Assembly: GCA_964344785.1 (NCBI GenBank)
Contig: CAYFOR010000069.1
Location: 1-15,199 of the forward strand
Direction: 5' to 3'
DNA length: 15,199 bases
Source of the DNA: Thiopontia sp964344785
GTDB taxonomy: Bacteria > Pseudomonadota > Gammaproteobacteria > GCF-002020875
Part shown: positions 1-7,791 of the stretch, in pieces
Numbering within the stretch: the stretch's first letter is position 1
Layout: the number at the start of each line of letters is the position of its first letter
Program-made: the position numbers and the translations under genes
Notes under the pieces: generated by a model
Told to the model about the DNA's origin: nothing
What the model saw: only the letters and a program-made list of their open reading frames with translations
The model's database searches: none

Positions 1-149
1 GAACTCACTCTTACCCTCTCTGTTCAGGGCCATTTATGGATTGGAATAGACTACAACCTTGATTGAATGATATCTTCAGAGATCTCCCAATCCTCAATTA
101 CCAGGCAAAGTGGGCCGACAGCAGATGGTTTCAAAGCGGCAATTCTGCC
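1..149. other. Left-edge spacer; possible start of a downstream minus-strand gene
   Basis: No gene is supported inside this stretch. On the minus strand, a purine-rich ribosome-binding-like AGAGGG lies a few bases before a GTG at 8-6, followed by AGT, so a gene could begin here and run off the left edge. In many Gammaproteobacteria lepA follows the mucD and glutaredoxin-like genes, so lepA is the natural guess. Only two codons are visible, so this is inference from gene order. Confidence 0.25.
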
Positions 150-404
150 TCATCGAGCCGAGTAGCCACTTACGGACAACAACCTGTCGAGCTTTTCCAC
201 ATCGAGAAAATAGTGACAGACGATCTGTTGACTATTCAACAGTACCGGAACCTTGTCTCCAAACTGCTCTTCAAGCTCAGGCTGCCGATTGATCACAATC
301 CGTTCAATACGGAGCTGGTGGTAGTGTGGATAGCCCTGTAATTCCTCTTCGAATGCATCGCACAGGTGGCACCCCTCCCGTACCACCAGTTGCAATGCCA
401 ACAT
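150..404 (-). CDS. Glutaredoxin-like (DUF836) thioredoxin-fold protein
   Basis: 84-residue protein with a single thioredoxin-like domain. A CxxC pair (C12-H-L-C15) follows the first strand, and a Val-Pro at 52-53 fits the cis-proline that sits opposite the active site in thioredoxin folds. Length and layout fit the small glutaredoxin-like DUF836 family, whose cellular substrate is not defined. It probably acts as a cytoplasmic thiol-disulfide protein, as no signal peptide is seen. The ATG directly abuts the stop codon of the upstream protease gene with no clear Shine-Dalgarno, so translation is probably coupled to it. This gene is a common last member of the rpoE-mucD operon in related bacteria. 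The role in envelope stress is inference from position. Confidence 0.85.
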   Translation of the reverse strand: MLALQLVVREGCHLCDAFEEELQGYPHYHQLRIERIVINRQPELEEQFGDKVPVLLNSQQIVCHYFLDVEKLDRLLSVSGYSAR

Positions 405-1919
405 TCAGGGAAGGCGCAGTGCGAGGAAGATCGGCCCTTTCTCCCGAACCACATAGATCGGAACGCCCCGGTCACGCGGGAGCCGGTCCAGCAGATCCAG
501 CAGGTGGTCTACCCCCTCAACCACCACGTAGTTGACCCGGCTGACGACATCCCCTTTGCGCAGACCGAAATGGTCCGCCACACTGCCCTTTTCGATCGCT
601 CCGATGTAGACCCCACCAGAGGGGATGGAGCGCTCTGTGCGGACCGATTTCGGTACCGGTTGCAGGGTCATGCCCAGCCGTTTGGTCGCACTCTTCTCGA
701 AGGCCTTTGTATCATCCTGCTGCGGACGCACCTCGGCCAGCTCCTCTTCCGAAGGCAGTTCGCCAATCACAACCTTGATCAGCAGTTCCCGCCCCTCACG
801 CATCACCTTGACCGGTACCGGATGGCCTACCGGCGTTCTACCGACGATGGGGGGAAGGTGGGCATTGCTCTCGATAAAGTGACCATTGAACTCGACAATG
901 ACATCCCCGACCTGCAGGTCCGAGTTGGCCGCCGGCCCATCTGCCAGGATCTGTGCCACCAGTGCACCGACCGGACGATCCATGCCAAACGACTCCGCCA
1001 GATCACGAGTCACCGGCTGAATCAACACCCCCAGCCACCCGCGTGTAACATGACCGCCATTCTTGACCTGCTTGACCACATCCATCGCCATCTCGATCGG
1101 TATTGCAAAGGAGAGCCCCATATAGCCCCCTGACTTGCTGAAGATGATGGAGTTGACACCGACCACCTCACCGTCCAGATTGAACAGCGGCCCTCCCGAA
1201 TTGCCCGGATTGATTGCAACATCGGTCTGAATAAAGGGTACATAGTTGAACTGTCGATCCCCTTCTGAAATATTGCGTGCCTTGGCACTGACGATACCGG
1301 AGGTTGCCGACATCTCGAAGCCGAAGGGCGATCCGATTGCCAACACCCACTCTCCGATTTCCAGCGAGGTACTGTCCCCGGTCTTGATGGTAGGCAGCCC
1401 CTCGGCATCGATCTTGATCAATGCAACATCGGAGCGGGCATCGGAACCGACCACCTCTGCCTTGAACTCCCGACGATCGTGAAGCCGAACAATGATCTCG
1501 TGCGCCTCTTCCACCACATGGTGGTTGGTCAGGATATAGCCATCTTCACTCAGAATACTGCCGGAGCCCTGCGCATGGGTCTCGAACTCATGCGGCTCGC
1601 CACGCGGCATCGGCCCGAAACCGAGCCCCCGGTCTTCAAAAAAGCGGCGGAAGAATTCGGGCAGCTCTTCATAGGGAAGATCATCAGGCCCCTGGGAAAA
1701 CGGACTTTTGCCACCACCCAACGTCCGTTTCTGGCTGACACTGATACTGACAACAGCCGGCATCTGCTGCTTCACCAGCTCCACAAAGTTGGGAAGTGCC
1801 GGATGACTGTCGGCCGCAGCACTCCAGGATATTGTGAGTAGCAGCATTGCCACCACAGTGGAGGGTAGATGTGCCATAACTTTGCTGAATTGATTCATAT
1901 CGTCTGTCCCTGCTGTCAT
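405..1919 (-). CDS. mucD: DegP/HtrA-family periplasmic serine protease (MucD-like)
   Basis: 504-residue HtrA protease that degrades misfolded envelope proteins. An N-terminal hydrophobic segment (about 21-36, ending in AAA) is a signal peptide. The trypsin-like domain carries the full triad: H134 in NHHVV, D164 in SDVALIKI, and S241 in GNSGGP. PDZ1 spans about 280-370, beginning near GWLGVLIQPV, and PDZ2 spans about 410-504. Its place as distal member of the sigma-E operon is that of Pseudomonas mucD. The ATG at 1919 overlaps the rseC stop (ATGA), suggesting coupling. A second in-frame ATG at 1898 (residue 8) has a better AGGGA ribosome-binding sequence and gives a more typical signal peptide, so it may be the true start. 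DegQ or DegP are alternative names; the HtrA assignment is secure. Confidence 0.95.
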   Translation of the reverse strand: MTAGTDDMNQFSKVMAHLPSTVVAMLLLTISWSAAADSHPALPNFVELVKQQMPAVVSISVSQKRTLGGGKSPFSQGPDDLPYEELPEFFRRFFEDRGLGFGPMPRGEPHEFETHAQGSGSILSEDGYILTNHHVVEEAHEIIVRLHDRREFKAEVVGSDARSDVALIKIDAEGLPTIKTGDSTSLEIGEWVLAIGSPFGFEMSATSGIVSAKARNISEGDRQFNYVPFIQTDVAINPGNSGGPLFNLDGEVVGVNSIIFSKSGGYMGLSFAIPIEMAMDVVKQVKNGGHVTRGWLGVLIQPVTRDLAESFGMDRPVGALVAQILADGPAANSDLQVGDVIVEFNGHFIESNAHLPPIVGRTPVGHPVPVKVMREGRELLIKVVIGELPSEEELAEVRPQQDDTKAFEKSATKRLGMTLQPVPKSVRTERSIPSGGVYIGAIEKGSVADHFGLRKGDVVSRVNYVVVEGVDHLLDLLDRLPRDRGVPIYVVREKGPIFLALRLP

Positions 1920-2365
1920 TTCAATTGAATATGTTGTGTGTGAACCCTGACGATTTCCGGTACAACGCCACTGGTCTCAAACCATCCCGCCTTGCTCATC
2001 CATCGGACCCCTCCCCAGGAGAGCAACAGTGAAAGCACCACCACCGGCCATTCCGCTTTCGAGGGCAGCACCCACTCAACGGTCAGCAGCACCGCAAAGA
2101 GCAGCAGTACCGGCAGCAGATAGAGTCTGGCTGCACCACTCATCAGTCCACGCTCCGGAATGGCGATCGTCACTTCCTCCCCGACTGCCGCATGCAGAGG
2201 ATTGCTGACTGCGATCCGGAAGGGGCGGTTGCCAAAGAGCTTGCCCAGGGCAGCGGTACCGCAACTGGAGGCGGCGCTACAACTTCCGCACCCCGCTTTA
2301 CTGCCGGCCTCCACCCATGCCTGCAGCCCATCCACCGCAACCACGACCGCCCGTTCCTCAACCAC
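1916..2365 (-). CDS. rseC: RseC/MucC family inner-membrane protein
   Basis: 149-residue protein of the SoxR-reducing system RseC family. The N-terminal cytoplasmic part has the family cysteine cluster (CxxC followed by a third Cys five residues on, in GCGSCSAASSC). Two hydrophobic helices follow, roughly LYLLPVLLLFAVLLTVEWVL and WPVVVLSLLLSWGGV. I chose the GTG at 2365 because it gives the family-typical beginning M-V-E-E and is preceded at good spacing by GAGG. A TTG at 2389 is also in frame but has no properly spaced ribosome-binding site. With the GTG, the gene overlaps the end of the anti-sigma gene by 8 bp, and its stop overlaps the mucD start by 4 bp, so the genes are probably co-translated. 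In E. coli RseC is linked to SoxR reduction and a modest effect on sigma-E; its role here is by homology. Confidence 0.88.
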   Translation of the reverse strand: MVEERAVVVAVDGLQAWVEAGSKAGCGSCSAASSCGTAALGKLFGNRPFRIAVSNPLHAAVGEEVTIAIPERGLMSGAARLYLLPVLLLFAVLLTVEWVLPSKAEWPVVVLSLLLSWGGVRWMSKAGWFETSGVVPEIVRVHTQHIQLK

Positions 2366-3227
2366 TCTCGGCCTCGATCGATTGCGCAACCTTGCGCACC
2401 ACGTCAGGAGGAATCTCTCCCAGCACCGTAATTCTGTGGCCCAGTTTCTGATGACTATAGAGGTTAACCGGCCGGTTATCTCCCTTCATCCTCCGTTCGG
2501 TAATCCCTTCCGTGCCGTTTTTCTCGATAAAGACGGAAAAGACCGCCTCACCATTGCTCAATACCAGTTGTGTTACTGCACCACCAAAGGTGGGGATCTG
2601 ATGTTGCAGCGTATCCACCTTGCGGAAACCATGCGGCAGCCAGCCGATCCGCCAACCGACAATCCTCTTCTCGATCGGTACTGTATTCTTCACGATTGCC
2701 GATGGTGCGGTAGAGACCAGAGCGGCTCGCTCACGTGCATGCAGTCGATTCTCATCGTGGCGAACCAGGTAGGACTGCATCCGGTCGCTCTGTTGCGTCG
2801 GGTTGATCCAGCGCTCTACCCAGCGCCCATCGATTTCAACCCACTCGGTCTCCACCCGGTTTTGTGCCAACGGCTCAATCTCCTGTTGCAACGTCGGCTG
2901 TATCACCAGGAAAGTGGCCCCCGCCAGTGATGCCGCCAATGCGAGTGGAACCCACGGCCTCCGAACCTTTGCAGATCGACCGGATCGGGGCGCCAGCACA
3001 ACCGGCTCGGCGGCAACCGCCTCGGCAACCCGATCAGCAACGCTGCAGTCTCTATTGGGGGAATAGGGATGTTTTTCAAACAGCCGGTGACGTATGGCAT
3101 GGTAGTCCGACCACTGCCTGCGTACATCCGGTTCCTGCTCCATCTGTTCAAGCAGCTGTGAAAGCTCCTGTTCGGACAGCTCTCCGTCCATCAGTGCTGA
3201 AAGTTGTTCGTTCACATTACCATTCAT
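2358..3227 (-). CDS. rseA: Anti-sigma-E factor: RseA N-domain fused to RseB C-terminal domain
   Basis: 289-residue membrane protein. Residues 1-80 match the RseA sigma-binding domain (LSALMDGELSE near the start, then R-x-x-W-x-x-Y-H). A basic stretch, KVRRPW, leads into one transmembrane helix (about 92-109). The periplasmic part at about 110-178 contains a YLVRHDEN segment like the tail of RseA/MucA proteins. From about 187 to the end the sequence matches the C-terminal domain of RseB/MucB: GWLPHGF, a FSVFIE strand, then ITVLGEIPPD and a final helix. The roughly 200-residue LolA-like N-terminal domain of RseB is absent, and no separate rseB exists between rpoE and rseC. A normal RseA plus RseB would total about 500 residues. 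The ATG lies 13 bp after the rpoE stop. The RseA role, holding RpoE at the inner membrane, is secure from position and N-domain. What the fused domain does is inference: it may shield the site-1 protease site in cis. Confidence 0.9.
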   Translation of the reverse strand: MNGNVNEQLSALMDGELSEQELSQLLEQMEQEPDVRRQWSDYHAIRHRLFEKHPYSPNRDCSVADRVAEAVAAEPVVLAPRSGRSAKVRRPWVPLALAASLAGATFLVIQPTLQQEIEPLAQNRVETEWVEIDGRWVERWINPTQQSDRMQSYLVRHDENRLHARERAALVSTAPSAIVKNTVPIEKRIVGWRIGWLPHGFRKVDTLQHQIPTFGGAVTQLVLSNGEAVFSVFIEKNGTEGITERRMKGDNRPVNLYSHQKLGHRITVLGEIPPDVVRKVAQSIEAESG

Positions 3228-3240
3228 CTTCTGTCACACT

Positions 3241-3810
3241 CTACTCTGCGGCAATCTGTTGTGCAATCGCCTCCCGGGCCCGGAAGATCCTTGATCGTAC
3301 GGTACCAATCGGCGTGTCCATCACCTCGGCGATGCTCTCATAACTCATTCCTTCCAGTTCCCGTAAGGTAATCGCCATTCTCAACTCGTTCGAAAGCCCC
3401 TGCAGCGCTTTCATCAGCGCCTGTTCGGCCTGATCTCGTTCCAACTCGCCTTCCGGCGTTGCCTGCTCAGTAAGACCCTGCTCCTGATAGATTAGTTCCG
3501 CTTCGTCTGCATCCAAATCGGTTGCAGGGGGACGCCGCCCCCTGGCAACCAGAAAATTCTTGGCAGTATTCACTGCAATTCGATAGAGCCAGGTGTAAAA
3601 AGCGCTCTCTCCACGGAAGTTGGCCAGCGACCGATAGGCCCGGATGAAGGTATCCTGTGCAACATCCTCCGCCTCGGCACGATCCTTAACGAATCGTTCA
3701 ATCAGCGCAACCACCTTGTGCTGGTACTTGAGCACCAGCAGATCAAATGCACGCTTGTCTCCACGCTGCACCTGTTGAACCAGGAGTTGGTCTGCCTCTT
3801 GCTGTTTCAA
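3241..3810 (-). CDS. rpoE: RNA polymerase sigma factor RpoE (sigma-E/AlgU, ECF)
   Basis: 189-residue ECF sigma factor directing the envelope-stress regulon. Region 2 is very close to E. coli RpoE: AFDLLVLKYQHKV, EDVAQDTFIRAYR and the FRGESAFYTWLYRIAVNTAKN stretch, followed by GRRPP. Region 4 (about residues 130-185) has LRMAITLRELEGMSYESIAE and GTVRSRIFRAREAI, which recognise the -35 element. The start is TTG at 3810. An in-frame TAA directly precedes it and the protein then begins exactly where E. coli RpoE does, so the weak start codon looks genuine and would keep synthesis low. Only a poor ribosome-binding sequence is seen. It heads the operon with its anti-sigma factor, rseC and mucD. Confidence 0.97.
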   Translation of the reverse strand: MKQQEADQLLVQQVQRGDKRAFDLLVLKYQHKVVALIERFVKDRAEAEDVAQDTFIRAYRSLANFRGESAFYTWLYRIAVNTAKNFLVARGRRPPATDLDADEAELIYQEQGLTEQATPEGELERDQAEQALMKALQGLSNELRMAITLRELEGMSYESIAEVMDTPIGTVRSRIFRAREAIAQQIAAE

Positions 3811-3857
3811 TTACCGATTCTCGATTTGGGAGGGAAGATTGATGTGATCTGGCCTGA

Positions 3858-3885
3858 ATGGACAACCCCATTGTAGAATAGTTCC
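3858..3885 (-). promoter_or_regulatory. Candidate sigma-E autoregulated promoter for the rpoE operon
   Basis: On the minus strand GGAACT (3885-3880) is followed by a 16-nt spacer and GTCCAT (3863-3858). The known sigma-E/AlgU consensus is GGAACTT, about 15 nt, then GTCNNA, so the -35 core, the spacing and the GTC of the -10 all match. Initiation would fall around 3850, leaving a leader of about 40 nt before the rpoE TTG. Autoregulation of rpoE operons by their own product is well established in relatives. Confidence 0.65.
3874..3879 (+). promoter_or_regulatory. Possible -10 element for nadB (TAGAAT)
   Basis: TAGAAT matches the sigma-70 -10 hexamer at five of six positions and ends 9 nt before the nadB ATG. 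If used, the transcript would have almost no leader, which fits the lack of any Shine-Dalgarno before nadB. No good -35 hexamer is found at 16-18 nt upstream, so the call is weak. It abuts the candidate sigma-E -35 on the other strand. Confidence 0.3.
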
Positions 3886-3888
3886 GCT

Positions 3889-5562
3889 ATGACACTCCAG
3901 ACAGACGAGTCGCTCTTTCAATATGACGTGTTGATTATCGGCAGCGGTGCCGCCGGACTGACTACGGCCCTGCAGCTCGACCCATCATTGCGGGTGGCGA
4001 TCCTCTCAAAATCAACCCTGGACAAAAGCTCGACTCGCTACGCCCAGGGCGGGATTGCCGCCGTTCTGGACCGTGAAGATTCGATCGAGTCCCATATTGC
4101 AGACACGCTGAATGCAGGTGATGGACTATGCAGAGAGCCAGTGGTTCGCCATACCGTGGAACAGGGCGCCCATGCAATCAACCGACTGCTTGAGGCGGGC
4201 GTCCCTTTCTCCCGCACGGACCCGGACGATCCGAATGCCCCACTCCACCTGACTCGCGAAGGTGGACACAGCAGTCGCCGTGTTGTTCATGCAGCCGATG
4301 CAACCGGGCAGGCAGTCGGCAATACCCTGACAGAGATTGTCCGTCAACGCGACAACATTGATATCCATGAACACCATATTGCAATTGACCTGATTACCCA
4401 CTCCAAGTTGAAGCACGGTGCAGAGAAGAACCGGGTGATCGGTGCCTATGTACTCGACCGTCCCGGAGAACAGGTCAAACTGTTCAAGTCGCAGCAAATT
4501 GTCCTGGCCACCGGCGGTGCCAGCAAGGTCTACCTCTATACCAGCAATCCGGATATCTCGACCGGAGACGGCATTGCCATGGCATGGCGAGCAGGATGCC
4601 GGGTTGCCAATATGGAGTTCAACCAGTTTCATCCTACCTGCCTCTACCACCCCCACGCCAAGTCTTTTCTGGTGACGGAGGCGGTCCGTGGTGAGGGCGG
4701 CAAATTGTTGCTACCCAACCTGACCCACTTCATGGAACGCTTCGACGCCCGTAAGGAGCTGGCCCCCCGCGACATTGTGGCACGAGCGATTGACCATGAG
4801 ATGAAGCGCCTTGGCGTCGACCACCTCTTTCTTGATATCAGTTTCAAGGACCCGGACTTTGTGCGATTGCACTTTCCAACGGTGCATAACAAGCTGTTGA
4901 AGTTCGGCTTCGATATGACGGCCGATCCGATTCCGGTGGTTCCTGCGGCCCACTATACCTGCGGCGGTATCGTTACCGACCTGCAGGGGAAAACCGACCT
5001 GCAAGGGCTCTATGCAGTCGGAGAGGTGGCCCATACCGGTTTGCATGGCGCCAACCGCATGGCGAGCAATTCGTTACTGGAGTGCCTGGTGTTTGCTGCT
5101 GCCGCCGCGGATTCGATCAACGGAGAGAAGCGACCTGAGGCTGTCGATGTACCCATCCCGCAGTGGGATGAGAGCCGGGTGACCGACTCCGATGAAGAGG
5201 TGGTGGTCTCCCATAACTGGGATGAACTGCGACGCTTCATGTGGGACTATGTCGGCATCGTACGCACAACCAAGCGACTGGAGCGTGCCCAGCGCCGTAT
5301 TGAACTGCTACAGCAGGAGATCCATGAATATTACAGCCACTTCCGGGTGTCCAACAATCTGCTGGAGTTGCGTAACCTGGCCCAGGTGGCCGAATTGATC
5401 ATCCGCTCCGCGCTGCAGCGGAAAGAGAGCCGTGGTTTGCACTATACTCTGGACTATCCGGACAAACTGGCAGTGGCCGAGGATACCGTCCTGAGGCCTG
5501 CGGATAAGAGGCTGTCCGAAAACAGAAGCCATAGCGAAAACCACAAAAATGCCATAAGGTGA
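3889..5562 (+). CDS. nadB: L-aspartate oxidase
   Basis: 557-residue FAD enzyme that oxidises L-aspartate to iminoaspartate, the first step of de novo NAD synthesis; NadA then makes quinolinate. The N-terminus has the FAD dinucleotide-binding loop GSGAAGL (residues 18-24). It is followed by the family segments STRYAQGGIAAV, EGGHSSRRVVHAAD, ATGGASKVYLYTSNP and NMEFNQFHPTCLY, then HYTCGGIVTD and GLHGANRMASNSLLECLVF. The C-terminal helical domain (about 440-540) is complete, with a short polar tail that makes it a little longer than the usual 530-540. nadB divergent from rpoE is the gene order of E. coli and Pseudomonas. No ribosome-binding site precedes the ATG, and the 78-bp divergent gap must hold both promoters. 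Confidence 0.97.
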   Translation: MTLQTDESLFQYDVLIIGSGAAGLTTALQLDPSLRVAILSKSTLDKSSTRYAQGGIAAVLDREDSIESHIADTLNAGDGLCREPVVRHTVEQGAHAINRLLEAGVPFSRTDPDDPNAPLHLTREGGHSSRRVVHAADATGQAVGNTLTEIVRQRDNIDIHEHHIAIDLITHSKLKHGAEKNRVIGAYVLDRPGEQVKLFKSQQIVLATGGASKVYLYTSNPDISTGDGIAMAWRAGCRVANMEFNQFHPTCLYHPHAKSFLVTEAVRGEGGKLLLPNLTHFMERFDARKELAPRDIVARAIDHEMKRLGVDHLFLDISFKDPDFVRLHFPTVHNKLLKFGFDMTADPIPVVPAAHYTCGGIVTDLQGKTDLQGLYAVGEVAHTGLHGANRMASNSLLECLVFAAAAADSINGEKRPEAVDVPIPQWDESRVTDSDEEVVVSHNWDELRRFMWDYVGIVRTTKRLERAQRRIELLQQEIHEYYSHFRVSNNLLELRNLAQVAELIIRSALQRKESRGLHYTLDYPDKLAVAEDTVLRPADKRLSENRSHSENHKNAIR

Positions 5563-5665
5563 GTTTATTGTAAGGGGCAAATGGTGGGCCTACTTAACGA
5601 GTTCAATAATCTCGGATGATGGTCTTTATGGGATTTGCAGCAGGCTGTCTATTCTCGGACAGCCT
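5509..5665 (+). repeat. Alternative inverted-repeat pairings between nadB and ygfZ
   Basis: AGGCTGTC (5642-5649) and GACAGCCT (5658-5665) form a perfect 8-bp stem with an 8-nt loop, just upstream of the ygfZ ribosome-binding site. The same right arm, taken as TCGGACAGCCT (5655-5665), is also an exact 11-base complement of AGGCTGTCCGA at 5509-5519 near the nadB 3' end. The two pairings exclude each other. No U-tract follows, so it is not an ordinary terminator. Otherwise the 141-bp spacer holds no convincing gene; sdhE, found between nadB and ygfZ in Pseudomonas, is absent here. Confidence 0.5.
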
Positions 5666-5703
5666 CCCAAGTATTGACCCGTCAAAGGGACAAGGAGAAG
5701 AAC

Positions 5704-6735
5704 ATGAATAGTGAGTGGAGAGATTTTCTGATCAACCACGGTGCCGAGATGGTCGACGATGCCGTGGTCAGCTTTGGCAATCTGGAGCAGGAGCGTCATG
5801 TTGTTACCAGTGGCAATGTGATCTGCGACCTCTCTCACCTTTCCATTCTGGAAGTCAATGGTGAGGACAGTGCCGACTTTCTCCAGAACCTGCTCACCAA
5901 CGATATCAAGGCCCTTGAAATCGGTAACAGCCAGTTTTCCGGCTGGTGTACACCAAAGGGGCGGCTATTGGTTCTGTTCAAGGTCGTGCGAGTGGCACAA
6001 CAGCGTTTTCTGCTGCTTCTGCCCAGGGAACTGGTGGATGAAGCCAGCAAGAAGCTGACCATGTTCATCTTTCGCTCCAAGGTCACCATTCAGAACATCA
6101 GTGAAAATGTGGTGCGCATTGGTCTTGCCGGGCCTCAGGCCGAAACCCTGCTGGAAGGCATTGCCAGGCCCGAGGTACCGAGAGAGGTCGACCAGGGTGC
6201 AGTCAGCGAGACCTGCACCATTGTCCGTCTGCCTCCTGGTCCCAACCCGCGTTTTCTGGTGATGACCCAACTGGAACCGGCAAAGAAGATCTGGTCCCAT
6301 TTCCACGTGAAGGCAGCGGCAATTGGGCAAGGGTCCTGGGAGTTGATCAAGATCCGCTCCGGTATCCCCTCGGTCTTTGCCCAGACCCGGGAGTCCTTCG
6401 TGCCACAGATGATCAACCTGCAGAATGTGAATGGACTCAGCTTTACCAAGGGATGTTACCCCGGCCAGGAGGTGGTCGCCCGGATGGAGTACCTCGGGAA
6501 ATTGAAGAGAAAGATGTACCCCGTCTTTATCCACGACAAGAGTACGCCAACGGCCGGTTCAACCCTCTATTCCAAATCATCCACCTCTGCCCAGGGGGCC
6601 GGCAAGGTGGTTTCGATTGAACGGAATGGTGATGGTGACTGGGAAGGTCTGGCTGTCATCGAAAACGGTGCCGTCGAGGCCGATGATTTGACACTCAACG
6701 AAGATGGTACGGTTGCGGTTACCCTGATTCACTAG
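5704..6735 (+). CDS. ygfZ: YgfZ, folate-binding Fe-S cluster maintenance protein (GcvT-like)
   Basis: 343-residue protein of the YgfZ/GcvT fold. YgfZ binds tetrahydrofolate and is needed for full activity of some Fe-S enzymes. The diagnostic motif KGCYPGQE is at residues 249-256, with its conserved cysteine at 251, followed by VVARMEYLGKLKRKMYPV. The N-terminal region has the family pattern LSHLSILEVNGEDSADFLQN and LLTNDI. I chose the ATG at 5704 because GGAG precedes it by six bases and the protein then begins as relatives do. An in-frame TTG at 5635 would add 23 residues with no ribosome-binding site. It follows nadB on the same strand by 141 bp, an arrangement kept in other gammaproteobacteria. 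Its 3' end overlaps the convergent gene by 17 bp. Confidence 0.95.
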   Translation: MNSEWRDFLINHGAEMVDDAVVSFGNLEQERHVVTSGNVICDLSHLSILEVNGEDSADFLQNLLTNDIKALEIGNSQFSGWCTPKGRLLVLFKVVRVAQQRFLLLLPRELVDEASKKLTMFIFRSKVTIQNISENVVRIGLAGPQAETLLEGIARPEVPREVDQGAVSETCTIVRLPPGPNPRFLVMTQLEPAKKIWSHFHVKAAAIGQGSWELIKIRSGIPSVFAQTRESFVPQMINLQNVNGLSFTKGCYPGQEVVARMEYLGKLKRKMYPVFIHDKSTPTAGSTLYSKSSTSAQGAGKVVSIERNGDGDWEGLAVIENGAVEADDLTLNEDGTVAVTLIH

Positions 6736-7714
6736 TACTGGTGCCGCAGACAGAACCCTGCTGCTTGGTTGTCCCGAACCAGAAGGCCTCATCCTTTTCA
6801 AGAAACATTTCGGCCGGCATCAGGTGGGTACCATCACAGGAGAAGTTGGTTTCGACCAGCCCGCTGATGATATTGAGTGAGCCGTTACGCAGGTAGACCA
6901 CATCATCCGCCCGGCGCAGTTCACCAAACCGTTTGAGAATCGGACGTACCATATCCGTCATTACCTTGGCCCGTTGCGGATAGGGTCTTTTGGGATAGAC
7001 CAGGCAGATTGAAGGGTCGAGGATCTCTCCCAGTACATGGGTGTGTTCGTCATACGGATCTTCTTCCACCCAGAGTGTCGCACTGGAGCTGGGAAAACGG
7101 ATGGAGATCCGGAATATGCCCCGCTCCACCACCAGTTCATCGAGTATGTTGATGACATCCTCATAATACTCATCAATCGCCCGCGGCACGAAACGTTGTG
7201 CAAAGAGCTGCCTGCGGATGGCCGGGTCCCCCTTGATCTGGCGCCAGGTATATTCAGGGCAGATGGCATCCTCATCCTGTGGCAGCCGACGCAGGTCGAA
7301 ATCCCCGACCAGATACCCCACAACCTCCCCGGAGTCGGCAATCGGCTGTATTGCACTGATGCAACTGCGGTGGAGCTTTGTACTGATATAGACCTGAGTC
7401 AGCTGAAACCCCTTCGACCGCGCCTTGCCTAGATAGGGGGCCAGTACCTCATAGCGCTGCTGCTCTGAGGGCACCTCCGCATTTTGTGTGGATACTGAAC
7501 CGTAGGGCTCTGCTTGCGGCGTTATGGTATAGAGCCTTTCACAAAACGAAAGCGTGGCCCAGGGCTGCAGATGGCGACTCAAATGGCGAGAAAGCTTCTC
7601 TTGATCCCCCCAGAGCACCACAATCTCATCCGCAACCTGTTGCATGATGGGCGCAAGGTAATCAACCAATACCTTGCGACGGGCCTGGATTGTCTCTTGT
7701 AAGAGTGAATGCAT
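6719..7714 (-). CDS. PDC/Cache-like sensor protein without membrane anchor
   Basis: 331 residues. The N-terminal two-thirds resemble PDC (Cache-type) sensor proteins: a helical start (1-60), then a sensor-like core with LTQVYISTKLHRSCISAIQP and the strand pair VVGYLVGDFDLRRLP (about residues 105-145). A second alpha/beta part (about 180-290) contains GIFRISIRFPSSSATLWVEED and LRNGSLNIISGLVETN, and the tail has no recognisable output domain. There is no signal peptide or transmembrane helix, which is unusual because Cache domains normally face outside the membrane. The ATG at 7714 is preceded by a G-rich ribosome-binding sequence. It is divergent from a ferredoxin-reductase-like gene (77-bp gap), so shared control is likely, and it converges with ygfZ with a 17-bp overlap. 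The ligand is unknown. The family call rests on pattern memory and is moderate; the gene itself is secure. Confidence 0.85.
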   Translation of the reverse strand: MHSLLQETIQARRKVLVDYLAPIMQQVADEIVVLWGDQEKLSRHLSRHLQPWATLSFCERLYTITPQAEPYGSVSTQNAEVPSEQQRYEVLAPYLGKARSKGFQLTQVYISTKLHRSCISAIQPIADSGEVVGYLVGDFDLRRLPQDEDAICPEYTWRQIKGDPAIRRQLFAQRFVPRAIDEYYEDVINILDELVVERGIFRISIRFPSSSATLWVEEDPYDEHTHVLGEILDPSICLVYPKRPYPQRAKVMTDMVRPILKRFGELRRADDVVYLRNGSLNIISGLVETNFSCDGTHLMPAEMFLEKDEAFWFGTTKQQGSVCGTSTSESG

Positions 7715-7791
7715 CTCTTATCCCCCTGAACAGATTTCATTATTCGACTTTTCTCTGTTCCTTGCAAGCGGCTTTGGGTACGATATTGACA

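Noticed and set aside
366..1133. Long plus-strand open frame (255 codons) opposite mucD
   Set aside because: It is antisense to the protease, whose catalytic motifs are unambiguous. The antisense translation is low-complexity His/Arg/Gln-rich with no family pattern.
2160..2930. Plus-strand open frame of 256 codons across rseC and the anti-sigma gene
   Set aside because: A shadow of two recognised genes, with no recognisable domain and no plausible promoter.
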